From the NCBI GenBank assembly GCA_934792465.1, contig CAKVOK010000042.1, forward strand, positions 1 to 33,065: a stretch of 33,065 nucleotides of DNA. Direction: 5' to 3'. Of the stretch, positions 7,441-16,366 are shown piece by piece. Position 1 is the first letter of the stretch. Every line of letters begins with the position of its first letter. The position numbers and the translations under genes are program-made. Under the pieces are notes generated by a model. It saw only the letters and a program-made list of their open reading frames with translations, made no database searches and had not been told where the DNA came from. This DNA comes from an uncultured Clostridia bacterium (GTDB taxonomy: Bacteria > Bacillota > Clostridia > RUG12999).

Positions 7441-8892
7441 ATGAAGAAAATTGCTGGACTATTGTGTATTGTATTAATTTTTTCAACGCTTGCAACAGGA
7501 TGCGGAAAGAAAGAAACGGGAAACGGAAAGGATATTAACCTTACGTTTTCATTCTGGGATCCGGGTACGGGCAAGGCAATGGAGAATACCCTGAAAGAAA
7601 TTATATCGGACTACGAAAAAGAACATCCGAATGTCCATATAAAACCGGTTGTGAAAGCGGTGTCGGGATATTCTCAGTGGATTTCGACTCAGGCAGCTGT
7701 TGATAATTTGCCGGACATTCAGTCAAACCATGCAAGTGAACTCAGTAATCAATATGATCAGGGATATGTTATTGATTTATCGGATGATTTAAAGAAAGCA
7801 AACCCGTACAATGACGGGAAAATATGGAAAGATACATTTAAAGACGGGGTGTTTGCCAATACCGAATATACATACGCAATGCCCTATTTCGGAACAGGAC
7901 TCTCAATATTCTATAATAAAACGCTTTATGACAAGCTTGGACTTAAAATTCCGAAAACGTGGAATGAATTTACAGATAATTGCAAAAAAATAGAAGCGAA
8001 CGGAAACGTGCCGATTGCATTTATGGCGCAAAAAGCAGATGCTGTTGATTGGCTTTCATGGGAGCTTACAGTGGGTGTGGTTGGAAAGAAGCTTTTATCA
8101 GACCCGAATATCAATTATAACGGAGATGTGCTTATATCAACTCAGGAAATGGTAAAAAGCATAAAAGAAGGGTATCTTAATTATACAACAAATACAGAGC
8201 TTCAGGATCTGTACAAGGATTATCTTAAATATTTTAAAGAATATTTGAAATATGCCCCCAATGCCCGTTCATATGATGAAAGCGCTGCAAAAACTTTATT
8301 TATGACAGGAAAGGCTGCACATATAGAAACAGGTTCGTGGGATATAGAGGGAATGCTCTATAATGATGAAATGCCTTTTGAAGTGGGTACGTTTTCATTT
8401 CCGAGGTTTACGGAAGAAAATTCCAAATACGGCGGACTTAACATGACGGTTAATGCAACTCAGACACTGGGACTTACAAAATCGGTGATGAAAGAGAAAG
8501 GGAAAAAAGAGGCAGCGATAGATTTTCTTATGTATTTTACATCGCCTAAAGTGCACGGTAAATTTGTGGAAGGGGCAAAGCAGATACCTGTTTTAAAGGA
8601 TGTGGAAATCGATCCGGCGTTTGAAGGGTTTGTAAAAACAGGCTACAACCCAATGTATTTTTATAAAATCGGTACGCAAAAGGGATTGAGATTTTCGGAG
8701 ATAGAGAAAAAACTTATTGAGGGTCAGGATTTCAATCCGACAGCAGAGGATTTTAAACAGATACAGATAAGTGCCGAAGCGTGGGCAGAGTCGCAGGTTG
8801 AAAACAGTAAGACGATAAATAAAGAAACGGACTGGGGCATGGATACGCTTGTTCCGGACAGAAAATATACGGGCGAGGAATATGCCGATTAA
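7441..8892 (+). CDS. ABC transporter sugar-binding lipoprotein
   Basis: This 483-residue extracellular solute-binding protein belongs to the SBP_bac_1/MalE-like group. It has a lipoprotein signal peptide (1-20) with LATGC placing the lipidated cysteine at 21. The mature protein starts with the usual polar linker and then NLTFSFWDPGTGK, a typical first strand. It would capture oligosaccharides outside the membrane and pass them to the two permeases at 11388-13104. The ATG at 7441 was chosen over an upstream in-frame TTG at 7399 because AAGGAGAG lies just before it and the signal peptide starts there. It is the first gene after the divergent control region and is followed after 21 bp by the sensor kinase. 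At 483 residues it is longer than MalE, as in many gut Clostridia that bind larger glycans. The ligand is unknown. Confidence 0.9.
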   Translation: MKKIAGLLCIVLIFSTLATGCGKKETGNGKDINLTFSFWDPGTGKAMENTLKEIISDYEKEHPNVHIKPVVKAVSGYSQWISTQAAVDNLPDIQSNHASELSNQYDQGYVIDLSDDLKKANPYNDGKIWKDTFKDGVFANTEYTYAMPYFGTGLSIFYNKTLYDKLGLKIPKTWNEFTDNCKKIEANGNVPIAFMAQKADAVDWLSWELTVGVVGKKLLSDPNINYNGDVLISTQEMVKSIKEGYLNYTTNTELQDLYKDYLKYFKEYLKYAPNARSYDESAAKTLFMTGKAAHIETGSWDIEGMLYNDEMPFEVGTFSFPRFTEENSKYGGLNMTVNATQTLGLTKSVMKEKGKKEAAIDFLMYFTSPKVHGKFVEGAKQIPVLKDVEIDPAFEGFVKTGYNPMYFYKIGTQKGLRFSEIEKKLIEGQDFNPTAEDFKQIQISAEAWAESQVENSKTINKETDWGMDTLVPDRKYTGEEYAD

Positions 8893-8913
8893 ATAAACGG
8901 AGGAGTGGCGAAC

Positions 8914-10644
8914 ATGGGAAATAAATATGTTCATTTTCGTATGAAAGTTTTTCGTATACTTATTGTGTGCGCATTTATAATAATCGTGTTCGCAACTTCT
9001 GTTTTTGTTTATAACTATGTTAAAAATGAAGAGAAGATTATGAACTATTCGTTAAGCGTCACATCTGAATTTGTGAATGAGCGGATAGCAGGATACCGTA
9101 TGCGGATGATTTCGCTTTTTGCAAGCAATGTAGCAAATCTGATTGAATATTCCGGGAATGATATAGTCAAAACAGATGCGGTCGAGGATGTGTTTTCTAA
9201 TATTTATGCGGAAAATAACGGGATTCAATTTATTTATTATATAAAGGACGGAGACTCTTGTTCAATCGGCGAAGGAATAGGGGACATTGAACAAAGAAAC
9301 GAAATATTCGGAGAGTTTAATAAATTCAAAAAGAAACATCCGGATCAGCAATATTGGAAATATATGGTTGATGACAAGGGTGGGGACTGCATTGTATTTT
9401 GCAGGGACATTATATATTTGACATACGATTACAAAAAGAAAAACATAGGTACGGTATGCGTAGGGCTGAATATACGGGATTTAAACAGTGAGTGTTTTAA
9501 CGGCATACAGTTTGACAACAGCTATGTATGCAATCAATTCATAACAGATTTATACGGCACAATAGTGTTTGCAACGGATGAAACTTTAATCGGGAAAAAG
9601 ATTAGTAGCATTTATGATGAAAATAAAAGTACCGTATGCGGCAAAAGGCAGGTTGTATGTCTTGAAAAAGGAACAGACTGGTCATTGATAACTTACGTAA
9701 AAGGAAGCGTCGGTAATTTATTTAGCAGAAGAATTTTTGCGGTAATAATATTAGTCGGTATAATTATTTCGCTTTGTATGATTGTCATAATTTCTCTTGC
9801 TTCAAAACGTGCGGCAAAACCTCTCGAGGATTTATATGAATATGTTGACAATATTAATATTGATGATATTAATATGAATATAAGGTCGGCAGCGGATAAT
9901 ACCGAAATAGGGAAAATAGCGGATAAATTTAATAATGTACTTGAAAACTTAGAGGAAAAAATAAAAAATGAGTATAAACTGCAGCTTGAACTGAAGGATG
10001 CCCGGCTTAAATTGTATGAAAGTCAGATGAATCCGCATTTCTTATATAACACGTTGCAGCTTATACAAATGATGAGTATAATGGATGAAAAGGAAAATGT
10101 ATGCAAAGTGGTTTCATCTTTAAGCCAAATGCTTGATTTTTCTTTGAAAAACGAAAACGAAATCAGATTTGAGGAAGAACTTGATAATATTGAAAATTAT
10201 TTTAATATTATTATGTTCAGATATAAAGATAAATTTAACTACAGCATGATAGTTGATGAAAATGTAAAAGAATGTTATACGATAAAGTTTTTAATACAAC
10301 CGTTTGTTGAAAATGCGATTAAATACGGATTTAAAAATAAAAAAAGCAATTGGGAAATCGGTGTTTTGGTGAGAAAGGTAGGCAGCGAAATTGTAATAGT
10401 TGTAGAGGATAACGGTGATGGCTTTGAACCCCAAAAACTTCGGGATATAAATTATGCGCTGAAGAACAACATTCCTGATGAAAGCTTGGGGAAAGGTATT
10501 TGGAATATTCATTCCATGCTGAAATTAAAATACGGGAAAGAATACGGGATATCGCTGTATAGATTCAACGGTAAAACACAGGTTGTTGTCAATATACCGT
10601 ACATACTATATAAAAATGACGGGGGAGGAAACGAAAATTTATAA
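8914..10644 (+). CDS. Sensor histidine kinase, YesM type
   Basis: This 576-residue membrane kinase has one helix at about 11-34, an extracytoplasmic sensor (about 35-272, dCache-like by layout), a second helix at about 274-297, a HAMP-like segment (about 298-350) and a kinase core. The phosphoacceptor is His375 in QMNPHFLYNT, the hallmark of the YesM/LytS His_kinase group. The ATPase domain shows FVENAIKYG, VEDNGDGF and GKGIWNIHSM. Such kinases sense extracellular sugars, often with the solute-binding protein, and phosphorylate YesN-type regulators. I chose ATG 8914 because CGGAGGAG sits at good spacing; a GTG at 8905 would overlap it. The sensor has eight cysteines (116, 159, 163, 182, 194, 206, 242, 249), unusual for an exposed Gram-positive domain. 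The gene overlaps its regulator by 29 bp. The signal sensed is unknown. Confidence 0.92.
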   Translation: MGNKYVHFRMKVFRILIVCAFIIIVFATSVFVYNYVKNEEKIMNYSLSVTSEFVNERIAGYRMRMISLFASNVANLIEYSGNDIVKTDAVEDVFSNIYAENNGIQFIYYIKDGDSCSIGEGIGDIEQRNEIFGEFNKFKKKHPDQQYWKYMVDDKGGDCIVFCRDIIYLTYDYKKKNIGTVCVGLNIRDLNSECFNGIQFDNSYVCNQFITDLYGTIVFATDETLIGKKISSIYDENKSTVCGKRQVVCLEKGTDWSLITYVKGSVGNLFSRRIFAVIILVGIIISLCMIVIISLASKRAAKPLEDLYEYVDNINIDDINMNIRSAADNTEIGKIADKFNNVLENLEEKIKNEYKLQLELKDARLKLYESQMNPHFLYNTLQLIQMMSIMDEKENVCKVVSSLSQMLDFSLKNENEIRFEEELDNIENYFNIIMFRYKDKFNYSMIVDENVKECYTIKFLIQPFVENAIKYGFKNKKSNWEIGVLVRKVGSEIVIVVEDNGDGFEPQKLRDINYALKNNIPDESLGKGIWNIHSMLKLKYGKEYGISLYRFNGKTQVVVNIPYILYKNDGGGNENL

Positions 10645-11401
10645 ATTAGTTATTATTGATGATGAAGTTTATACGTGCGAAGGACTGAAAAAAATAATAA
10701 ATTGGGCCGAATATAAGATTGAAGTGGCAGGAGTGGCAAATGACGGCGAAGAGGGTATGCAGCGTATAAATGAAATTAAACCGGATATTGTTATAACGGA
10801 TATAAATATGCCGCTGATAAACGGACTTGATATGATAGAAATGCTCAGAAAAAGTGATTATAACGGAAAGGTTATTATATTAACCGGCTATCGCTACTTT
10901 GAGTATGCGAAAAAGGCTATAGAGAACAAGGTCAGTCACTATTTGTTAAAACCGATTGATGTAGACAAACTTAAGGCTGCTGTTATAGAAACGGTTTATT
11001 CTCTTGATAAAGAGGATAGGAACGATGAAGCGGATATAAACGATGAATCGGAGATTTTGAAAATTTTAAAGTATGTGAATGAAAATTATGCGAAGAATAT
11101 ATCTTTAAATGAGTTATCGAGTATGTTTTATGTGGAAACGAGTACTATATCAAAAATGTTTAAACAGTATACAGGGAAAAAATTCATAGTATACATCAAT
11201 GAAAAAAGGATTGAAAAAGCCCAGGGGCTGCTCAGAAAAACAAAAATGTCAATCGAAGATGTGATGTTTGCGTGCGGTTATATGGACATGAAGCATTTCA
11301 GAAAATTATTTAAAGAGGCAACGGGGAAGACGCCTACGGAATACAGAAAATTATATTTTGTGGCAAACCGGCAGAGAGGAGAAAAAAATGAGAACGATTA
11401 G
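10616..11401 (+). CDS. AraC-type response regulator, YesN type
   Basis: With the ATG at 10616 this is a 261-residue protein with a receiver domain (about 8-125) and a C-terminal AraC/XylS DNA-binding domain (about 155-255). The receiver has the acidic pair Asp15-Asp16, the phosphorylated Asp62 in TDINMP, and Lys112 in LLKP. The AraC domain contains the two helix-turn-helix units and ends KTPTEYRK. It should activate the divergent promoters at 6987-7148. The start is uncertain. ATG 10616 has no ribosome binding site, but GGGGGAGG (10621-10628) lies ideally before an in-frame ATT at 10637, which would give MYKLVIIDDE, the usual N-terminus of this family, and a 254-residue protein. Its 3' end overlaps the next gene by 14 bp, implying translational coupling. 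Confidence 0.9.
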   Translation: MTGEETKIYKLVIIDDEVYTCEGLKKIINWAEYKIEVAGVANDGEEGMQRINEIKPDIVITDINMPLINGLDMIEMLRKSDYNGKVIILTGYRYFEYAKKAIENKVSHYLLKPIDVDKLKAAVIETVYSLDKEDRNDEADINDESEILKILKYVNENYAKNISLNELSSMFYVETSTISKMFKQYTGKKFIVYINEKRIEKAQGLLRKTKMSIEDVMFACGYMDMKHFRKLFKEATGKTPTEYRKLYFVANRQRGEKNEND

Positions 11402-12287
11402 AGGAGAGCACGTATTGGGGAAAAGCATCGGCAAATTGATACCGTATTTGTTTGTAGCGCCGGTTTTTATTTGCTTAATTGTGCTGACGCTGTATCCGAT
11501 GTTATTCGGTATAGTTAAGTCATTTTACAGATATGGGGGTATACATAACGAATTTATAGGTCTTGATAACTACATAGAAGTGTTTCGGGATAAGACATTT
11601 TGGTTTTCTATGTGGAATGTTTTCAGATTTTGGATGTTTATGAATATTTGTTTTTGTTTTCCGATTGTGGCGGCAAAGCTTACTTGCAATATCCAAAATA
11701 AAATGCTTCAGAACTTTATACGTGTATTGTTCTTGCTGCCGATGGTTGTTCCGAATACGGTAACGCAAATGGTATGGAAATTCTTTTATTACCCGGAAAT
11801 CGGGGTGTTGGCACATTTGTTTGAAGCAATAGGCAGACCGTATCCCGATTTTTTATGGAATCCACACACAACATATTGGGCAATATGCTTTGTCGGATTT
11901 CCGTGGATAACAGGTATGAATTATATTATTTATTTTACGGGTCTTGACGGTATAGACAGATCGTTGGTCGAAGCGGCTCAAATCGATGGAGCAAAGGGAT
12001 TTACGATTTTCAGAAAAATAGAGCTTCCTATGATTGCACCTCAGATAAAGATTTTCTACATCAGTGCAACGATGGCGCAATTGATGTCTTATGAGAACAT
12101 TTTGCTTTTAACAAAAGGAGGACCTAATAACGCATCAATGGTACCCGGTCTTTATATGTACAATCAGGCATTTACCGGAGTTGAGCCGCGACAGGGATAT
12201 TCGTGCGCAATTTCGTTGGTTCTGTTTGCAATAGTTTTGTTTGTATCAAAAGTTATATTCAGGAATAGAGGTGGCGATGATGATTAA
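11388..12287 (+). CDS. ABC sugar transporter permease (MalF/UgpA type)
   Basis: This 299-residue inner-membrane permease has about six transmembrane helices, the first at about 18-42. The EAA loop that docks with the ATPase is EAAQIDGAKG at 195-204, followed by LPMIAP. It forms the channel of a CUT1 importer with the next permease and the binding lipoprotein at 7441. No ATPase gene is present; Bacillota often use one shared MsmX-type ATPase encoded elsewhere. The ATG at 11388 follows AGAGGAGA and overlaps the regulator gene by 14 bp. Placing the two-component pair between the binding protein and the permeases ties sensing to uptake of the same sugar. Confidence 0.93.
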   Translation: MRTIRGEHVLGKSIGKLIPYLFVAPVFICLIVLTLYPMLFGIVKSFYRYGGIHNEFIGLDNYIEVFRDKTFWFSMWNVFRFWMFMNICFCFPIVAAKLTCNIQNKMLQNFIRVLFLLPMVVPNTVTQMVWKFFYYPEIGVLAHLFEAIGRPYPDFLWNPHTTYWAICFVGFPWITGMNYIIYFTGLDGIDRSLVEAAQIDGAKGFTIFRKIELPMIAPQIKIFYISATMAQLMSYENILLLTKGGPNNASMVPGLYMYNQAFTGVEPRQGYSCAISLVLFAIVLFVSKVIFRNRGGDDD

Positions 12288-13104
12288 ACGTAAGAAAATG
12301 CGGATGTCGGAAATAATAAGTGCAGCAATAATGATAATGCTGGCAATAATTACACTGTTTCCGTTTTACATAATGGTTGCGACTTCCACCAAAAACCAGT
12401 TTGAATTTGCCACAAATTTTTGGGGAATCAGATTCCCGCCTGTGTGGGATAATTATAAAACGGCATTCGATGCTGTAAAATTGTATATATTTAATTCATT
12501 TAAAGTATCTACGACAGCAACGCTTATTACGATGATTACAGTAGTTCTTGCGGCATATGCTTTTTCGAGAATGAGATTCAAAGGCAGAAAAGTATTGTTT
12601 AAAATTTTAATTATACTTATATTTATGCCGATGCCGATGCTGCTTGTCCCGAGATTTGTTATTAAGTATCATTTGGGATTGTATAATAATCATCTGGCAC
12701 TTTGGGTAGGATGTTTTGCACCTGTATACAATATTGTTATTGCAAAAGGTTTTTTTGACAACATTCCGACAGAGCTGTTTGAGTCCATGAAGATAGACGG
12801 TGCAACGGAATTTACCATAATAACAAGGTTGTTGATTCCTTTGTCTGTTTCAATTTTGGGAACACTTGCACTTATAACGTTCATAGGCTCGTTTAATGAC
12901 TTTATGACGCCGTTTATTTATTTGAGCGATGAGCATTTATTTACAATACCGATAGGGCTTATGTCGCTTGAGGGTGCCTACGGAGCAAATTACGGAATAC
13001 TTATGGCAGGCTATTCAATGATTGCGATTCCGCTTATGATGCTTATGGTAATTTGCCAAAAATCATATTTAAAAGGACTTACGCTCGGAGCGGTAAAAGG
13101 ATAA
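12277..13104 (+). CDS. ABC sugar transporter permease (MalG/UgpE type)
   Basis: This 275-residue permease has about six membrane helices and the EAA-type loop ESMKIDGATE at 169-178. It pairs with the preceding MalF-type permease. Two adjacent ATG codons (12277 and 12280) could start it; AGAGGTGG just upstream fits either, slightly better the second. The gene overlaps the preceding one by 11 bp (8 bp for the second start), so the two are probably made in equal amounts by coupling. The C-terminal sequence SYLKGLTLGAVKG is typical of the family. The GH130 gene follows after 33 bp, so import leads directly to phosphorolysis. Confidence 0.93.
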   Translation: MMIKRKKMRMSEIISAAIMIMLAIITLFPFYIMVATSTKNQFEFATNFWGIRFPPVWDNYKTAFDAVKLYIFNSFKVSTTATLITMITVVLAAYAFSRMRFKGRKVLFKILIILIFMPMPMLLVPRFVIKYHLGLYNNHLALWVGCFAPVYNIVIAKGFFDNIPTELFESMKIDGATEFTIITRLLIPLSVSILGTLALITFIGSFNDFMTPFIYLSDEHLFTIPIGLMSLEGAYGANYGILMAGYSMIAIPLMMLMVICQKSYLKGLTLGAVKG

Positions 13105-13137
13105 TTACAAAATATATCAAAAGAAAGGGAAAGAATT

Positions 13138-14118
13138 ATGAAATACAAAATATTTGCGGAAGCGCTCCCGAATATTCCGTGGGAGAACAAACCTCAGGAC
13201 TGTGACGATATAATATGGAGGTCGGAAAAAAACCCGATTATAACGCGCGACGCAATAAAGGACGCAAACAGCATTTTCAACAGTGCGGTTGTCCCGTTTG
13301 AAGGGAAGTTTGCGGGCGTTTTCCGTGCGGATGACAGGGGCAGAAATCTGCGTATTCATGCCGGCTTCAGCGACGACGGCGTAAACTGGACAATGACGCA
13401 GGAACCGATTTATTCAATAATGCCCGATAATACCAAACGTCTTGTAATAGGATACGACCCTCGTGTATGCTTTTTGGAGGACAGATATTATATCACGTTT
13501 TGCACGGCATATGACGGTCCCACGGTAGCAATGCTCTATACATACGATTTTGTCGATTTTTACGATATGGGAAATATGTTTTTGCCGTTTAACCGCAACG
13601 GAGTACTCATTCCGAAAAAGATAAACGGAAAATATGCGATGTATTCACGTCCGAGCGACGCCGGACATACGCCGTTCGGAGATATATTCTACAGCGAGAG
13701 CCCCGATTTGAAATATTGGGGAGAGCATCGCCACGTTATGTCGCAGCGTGACGCATGGTCGGGTACAAAGATAGGAGCGGGTCCCGTTCCCGTTGAAACA
13801 AGCGAGGGCTGGCTTCTGATATATCACGGTGTACTCAATTCGTGCAACGGATTTGTCTACAGTATGGGTGTGGCTGTTACGGACAGGGAAAAGCCGTGGC
13901 AGGTAAAATACCGTGCGAACAGATATCTTCTGGCGCCGCATATGCTGTATGAGCAGGTGGGAGATGTGCCGAATGTCGTATTTCCGTGTGCAACGCTTTG
14001 TGACGCCGATACGGGCAGAATTTCGATTTATTACGGCGGTGCGGATACCGTTGTATGCATGGCATACAGTTATGTCGATGACCTTGTTGATTTTGCGAAG
14101 AAATATTCGGATGACTGA
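13138..14118 (+). CDS. GH130 beta-mannoside phosphorylase (subfamily 2-like)
   Basis: This 326-residue cytoplasmic five-bladed propeller resembles GH130 subfamily 2: PNIPWENKP near the start, SIFNSAVVPF (45-54), GYDPRVC (105-111), PFNRNGVLIPKKI, RPSDAGHTPFGDIFYSESPD, KIGAGPVPVET and LLIYHGVLNSCNG. Asp107 in YDPRV matches the catalytic acid of the family. These enzymes cleave beta-1,4-mannosides (mannooligosaccharides or mannosyl-GlcNAc) with phosphate, giving mannose 1-phosphate and saving ATP. The family call is firm; the choice between mannan and N-glycan fragments is open. It has no signal peptide and lies 33 bp after the permeases. By hand count two adjacent 60-base blocks (13621-13740) have 31 and 28 G+C, against 20 and 16 for blocks in a permease and the binding protein, so its composition differs from its neighbours. 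Confidence 0.92.
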   Translation: MKYKIFAEALPNIPWENKPQDCDDIIWRSEKNPIITRDAIKDANSIFNSAVVPFEGKFAGVFRADDRGRNLRIHAGFSDDGVNWTMTQEPIYSIMPDNTKRLVIGYDPRVCFLEDRYYITFCTAYDGPTVAMLYTYDFVDFYDMGNMFLPFNRNGVLIPKKINGKYAMYSRPSDAGHTPFGDIFYSESPDLKYWGEHRHVMSQRDAWSGTKIGAGPVPVETSEGWLLIYHGVLNSCNGFVYSMGVAVTDREKPWQVKYRANRYLLAPHMLYEQVGDVPNVVFPCATLCDADTGRISIYYGGADTVVCMAYSYVDDLVDFAKKYSDD

Positions 14119-14156
14119 AAATAAGCATTTATAACTCTGAAAGGGGAGATTTCAAA

Positions 14157-16313
14157 ATGGTAAAAAAATTTATTTTGTATCTTTTGATTGTTGCATGCAT
14201 GTTTACATTTACGGTTACAACATCGGCAAAAGGAACGGAATTAAGTGTCGAAGGTGAAAACTATACCCGACAGACCGGCAACTTCGTTATTAATGATTCT
14301 ATATCGGGGACAAGCGGAGGGAAATATATTCAGCTGTGGTCAACGGCTAACGGTCCGCATAGCGTAAGCTATGATGTTGAGGTGCCGAAAGCAGGCAGTT
14401 ATACCATGGATTTGTACAGCACGGAGGCAAGTCTTCCCGTATATCACAGCCCGTTTGAAATGAGCGTAAACGGCGTTGTATATCCGGTTACGAAATTGGG
14501 TGATTTTTCCGGGCAAATACGTCACAATACAGCTCAGGTTGTATTGGAAGAAGGGGTCAATACCGTTGAATTTACAATTAAAGCAAAAAGGACGATGGAT
14601 AACGTATGGCTATTCTTCATGGACAGATTTGTTCTCAGCTATAATGAAATAATTAAAGGAGCGGCTATAAGCGGCGGCGATTATACGGGCGAAAATCTCG
14701 GTAAGGAGGGCGTTACCTGCGATGACAGACTTGTTGTAAGCGCAGACGCACCCGAAGGCAGCTATACTTTTGATTATAACGTAATCGTACCTTCTATGGG
14801 CGGCTATAATATTAAAATCGTATCGGAAGGAATGCAGGAACGCGGATTTGTAAGCGTAAACGGTTCGGAAGCGGAAAAGCCGGCTTTGGCTGATGACGGC
14901 AGCTATAATATATTTGCCAAACTGGAATCGGGAATAAATAAAATAAGCTATATACTTGATTCGACCCCAGCGGAATTTGTGCTGGATAAATTCCGGGTGG
15001 AACGGCAGGACAGTATTATAACGGTAGAAAACAAAGACTTTGCGGAAACGGGAGAAACAACCGTGGCAACCTATCGGACCGGCAGTTATTCCATGACTTT
15101 TAAGGCTGCATTAAATGAATCTACGCTCTGTATTAATGATATACCGTATACTTTAAATGAAGATTTATGCAGTGTTAATGATGACGGCAGCTATACATAC
15201 AAAGCAAACGTAATGCTGAAGTCGGGTGACAACAGCTTCAGAATTGACGGTGATTACTCCGCCTGCGAAAGCTTTTCATTTACGTTTAAAGACAGCAGCT
15301 CGTCCGTACGGCTTGAATCTGAAACTCAGCCGCCGGAAAATTCGACAATTGAGGAATCTTCACGGGCAAGCGAGGGGAAATTTGTGCATTATCGCACAAA
15401 GCAGCCGTTAGAATTTACACAGTACTTTACAGCGCCTACGGACGGTTCGTATACACTGACAACGGTAATTCCGAGATTCTCAAACACACCGAGATATTTC
15501 TCGCCGGTAAATATAAGCATAAACGGCGGAGAATATATTCCTGTTCTGTCGGGCAATGTTTCAAGCATGGGAGAGTTTTGGTTTTGGGGAGTTAGCTATT
15601 CCGAAAAGATAAAGCTGCGCAAAAGCTTTGCTTTGAAACAGGGTGTGAATACCGTATCGTTTAAACTTGATACAAAAACGACTGAAGACCAAGAGTATTT
15701 TTCATGGTTTGATTATTGCCTTTTTGAACCCCAAAGCAGCACGGATGAATTTACGGACGTATTTTTCAATGCGGACAATGTGCTTTTGAAAAAAGGAGAT
15801 ACCTTAAATACATTAACGTCTGTATTCAATGACGGATTCCCTGTTTTGTTTGACGGCGACATAACGTACTCAAGTGATAACGCAAATGTTGCGACAATAG
15901 ATGAAGACGGTGTTGTTTCGGCTCATAACACCGGTGTGGCAAAGATAAAGGCAACGGCAATTTCAAACGGAAGCAGCATGTCAAAAAGTATGAACATATA
16001 TGTTTATAACGGCGAAAATGCGGTAGCAATACTTAACGCCGAAAAAATCTCCGGCGGGATAAAGGTTGATGTTGCGGGTATGAGTGAAGATACCGCCGAA
16101 AATACGGAGCTTATAGTTGCCGCATTTGATAAGGAAAACGGAATTTTGTCAAGCGTTAAAAGCTATACGGCAGAGACGCTTAACATTACAAGTCCGTACT
16201 TGCTCCAATCAAAATATTTTAAAATCGAGAATGCGGAATCTAAGGACATAAAAGTGTTTGCTTGGTCGAAATCACCGCAAAAACCTGTATTTTGCGCAGT
16301 CGATGTTAAATAA
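14157..16313 (+). CDS. Secreted multi-CBM protein A with Ig-like domain
   Basis: This 718-residue exported protein has a signal peptide (about 1-25). It contains four consecutive CBM6/CBM35-like beta-sandwich modules at about 29-165, 168-285, 287-378 and 383-530; the first and last are clearest, the middle two degenerate. A bacterial Ig-like (Big_2-type) domain follows at about 540-616 and a C-terminal domain at 619-718 that recurs in B and C. Module 1 has the VEGENYT start, the SGGKYIQLW turn and FFMDRFVLSYN end seen in the others. There is no catalytic domain, SLH domain, sortase motif or dockerin. It probably binds the polysaccharide at the surface or in the medium; this is inference. AAGGGGAG precedes the ATG. 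It lies 38 bp after the GH130 gene, linking cytoplasmic and surface parts of the operon. Confidence 0.7.
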   Translation: MVKKFILYLLIVACMFTFTVTTSAKGTELSVEGENYTRQTGNFVINDSISGTSGGKYIQLWSTANGPHSVSYDVEVPKAGSYTMDLYSTEASLPVYHSPFEMSVNGVVYPVTKLGDFSGQIRHNTAQVVLEEGVNTVEFTIKAKRTMDNVWLFFMDRFVLSYNEIIKGAAISGGDYTGENLGKEGVTCDDRLVVSADAPEGSYTFDYNVIVPSMGGYNIKIVSEGMQERGFVSVNGSEAEKPALADDGSYNIFAKLESGINKISYILDSTPAEFVLDKFRVERQDSIITVENKDFAETGETTVATYRTGSYSMTFKAALNESTLCINDIPYTLNEDLCSVNDDGSYTYKANVMLKSGDNSFRIDGDYSACESFSFTFKDSSSSVRLESETQPPENSTIEESSRASEGKFVHYRTKQPLEFTQYFTAPTDGSYTLTTVIPRFSNTPRYFSPVNISINGGEYIPVLSGNVSSMGEFWFWGVSYSEKIKLRKSFALKQGVNTVSFKLDTKTTEDQEYFSWFDYCLFEPQSSTDEFTDVFFNADNVLLKKGDTLNTLTSVFNDGFPVLFDGDITYSSDNANVATIDEDGVVSAHNTGVAKIKATAISNGSSMSKSMNIYVYNGENAVAILNAEKISGGIKVDVAGMSEDTAENTELIVAAFDKENGILSSVKSYTAETLNITSPYLLQSKYFKIENAESKDIKVFAWSKSPQKPVFCAVDVK

Positions 16314-16334
16314 CATCTTAAAAAGCTAAGATGT
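16302..16334 (+). other. Two competing hairpins at the A-B junction
   Basis: GATGTT (16302-16307) can pair with AACATC (16312-16317). The overlapping ACATCTTA (16313-16320) can instead pair with TAAGATGT (16327-16334). The first stem spans the stop codon of A; the second is followed by an A-rich run, not a U tract, so it is not an intrinsic terminator. It may set relative mRNA levels of A and B by processing. The stems are A-T rich and weak. Confidence 0.35.
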
Positions 16335-16366
16335 AAAAAATAAAATTTTAAAGGGAGGAAAAAAGA

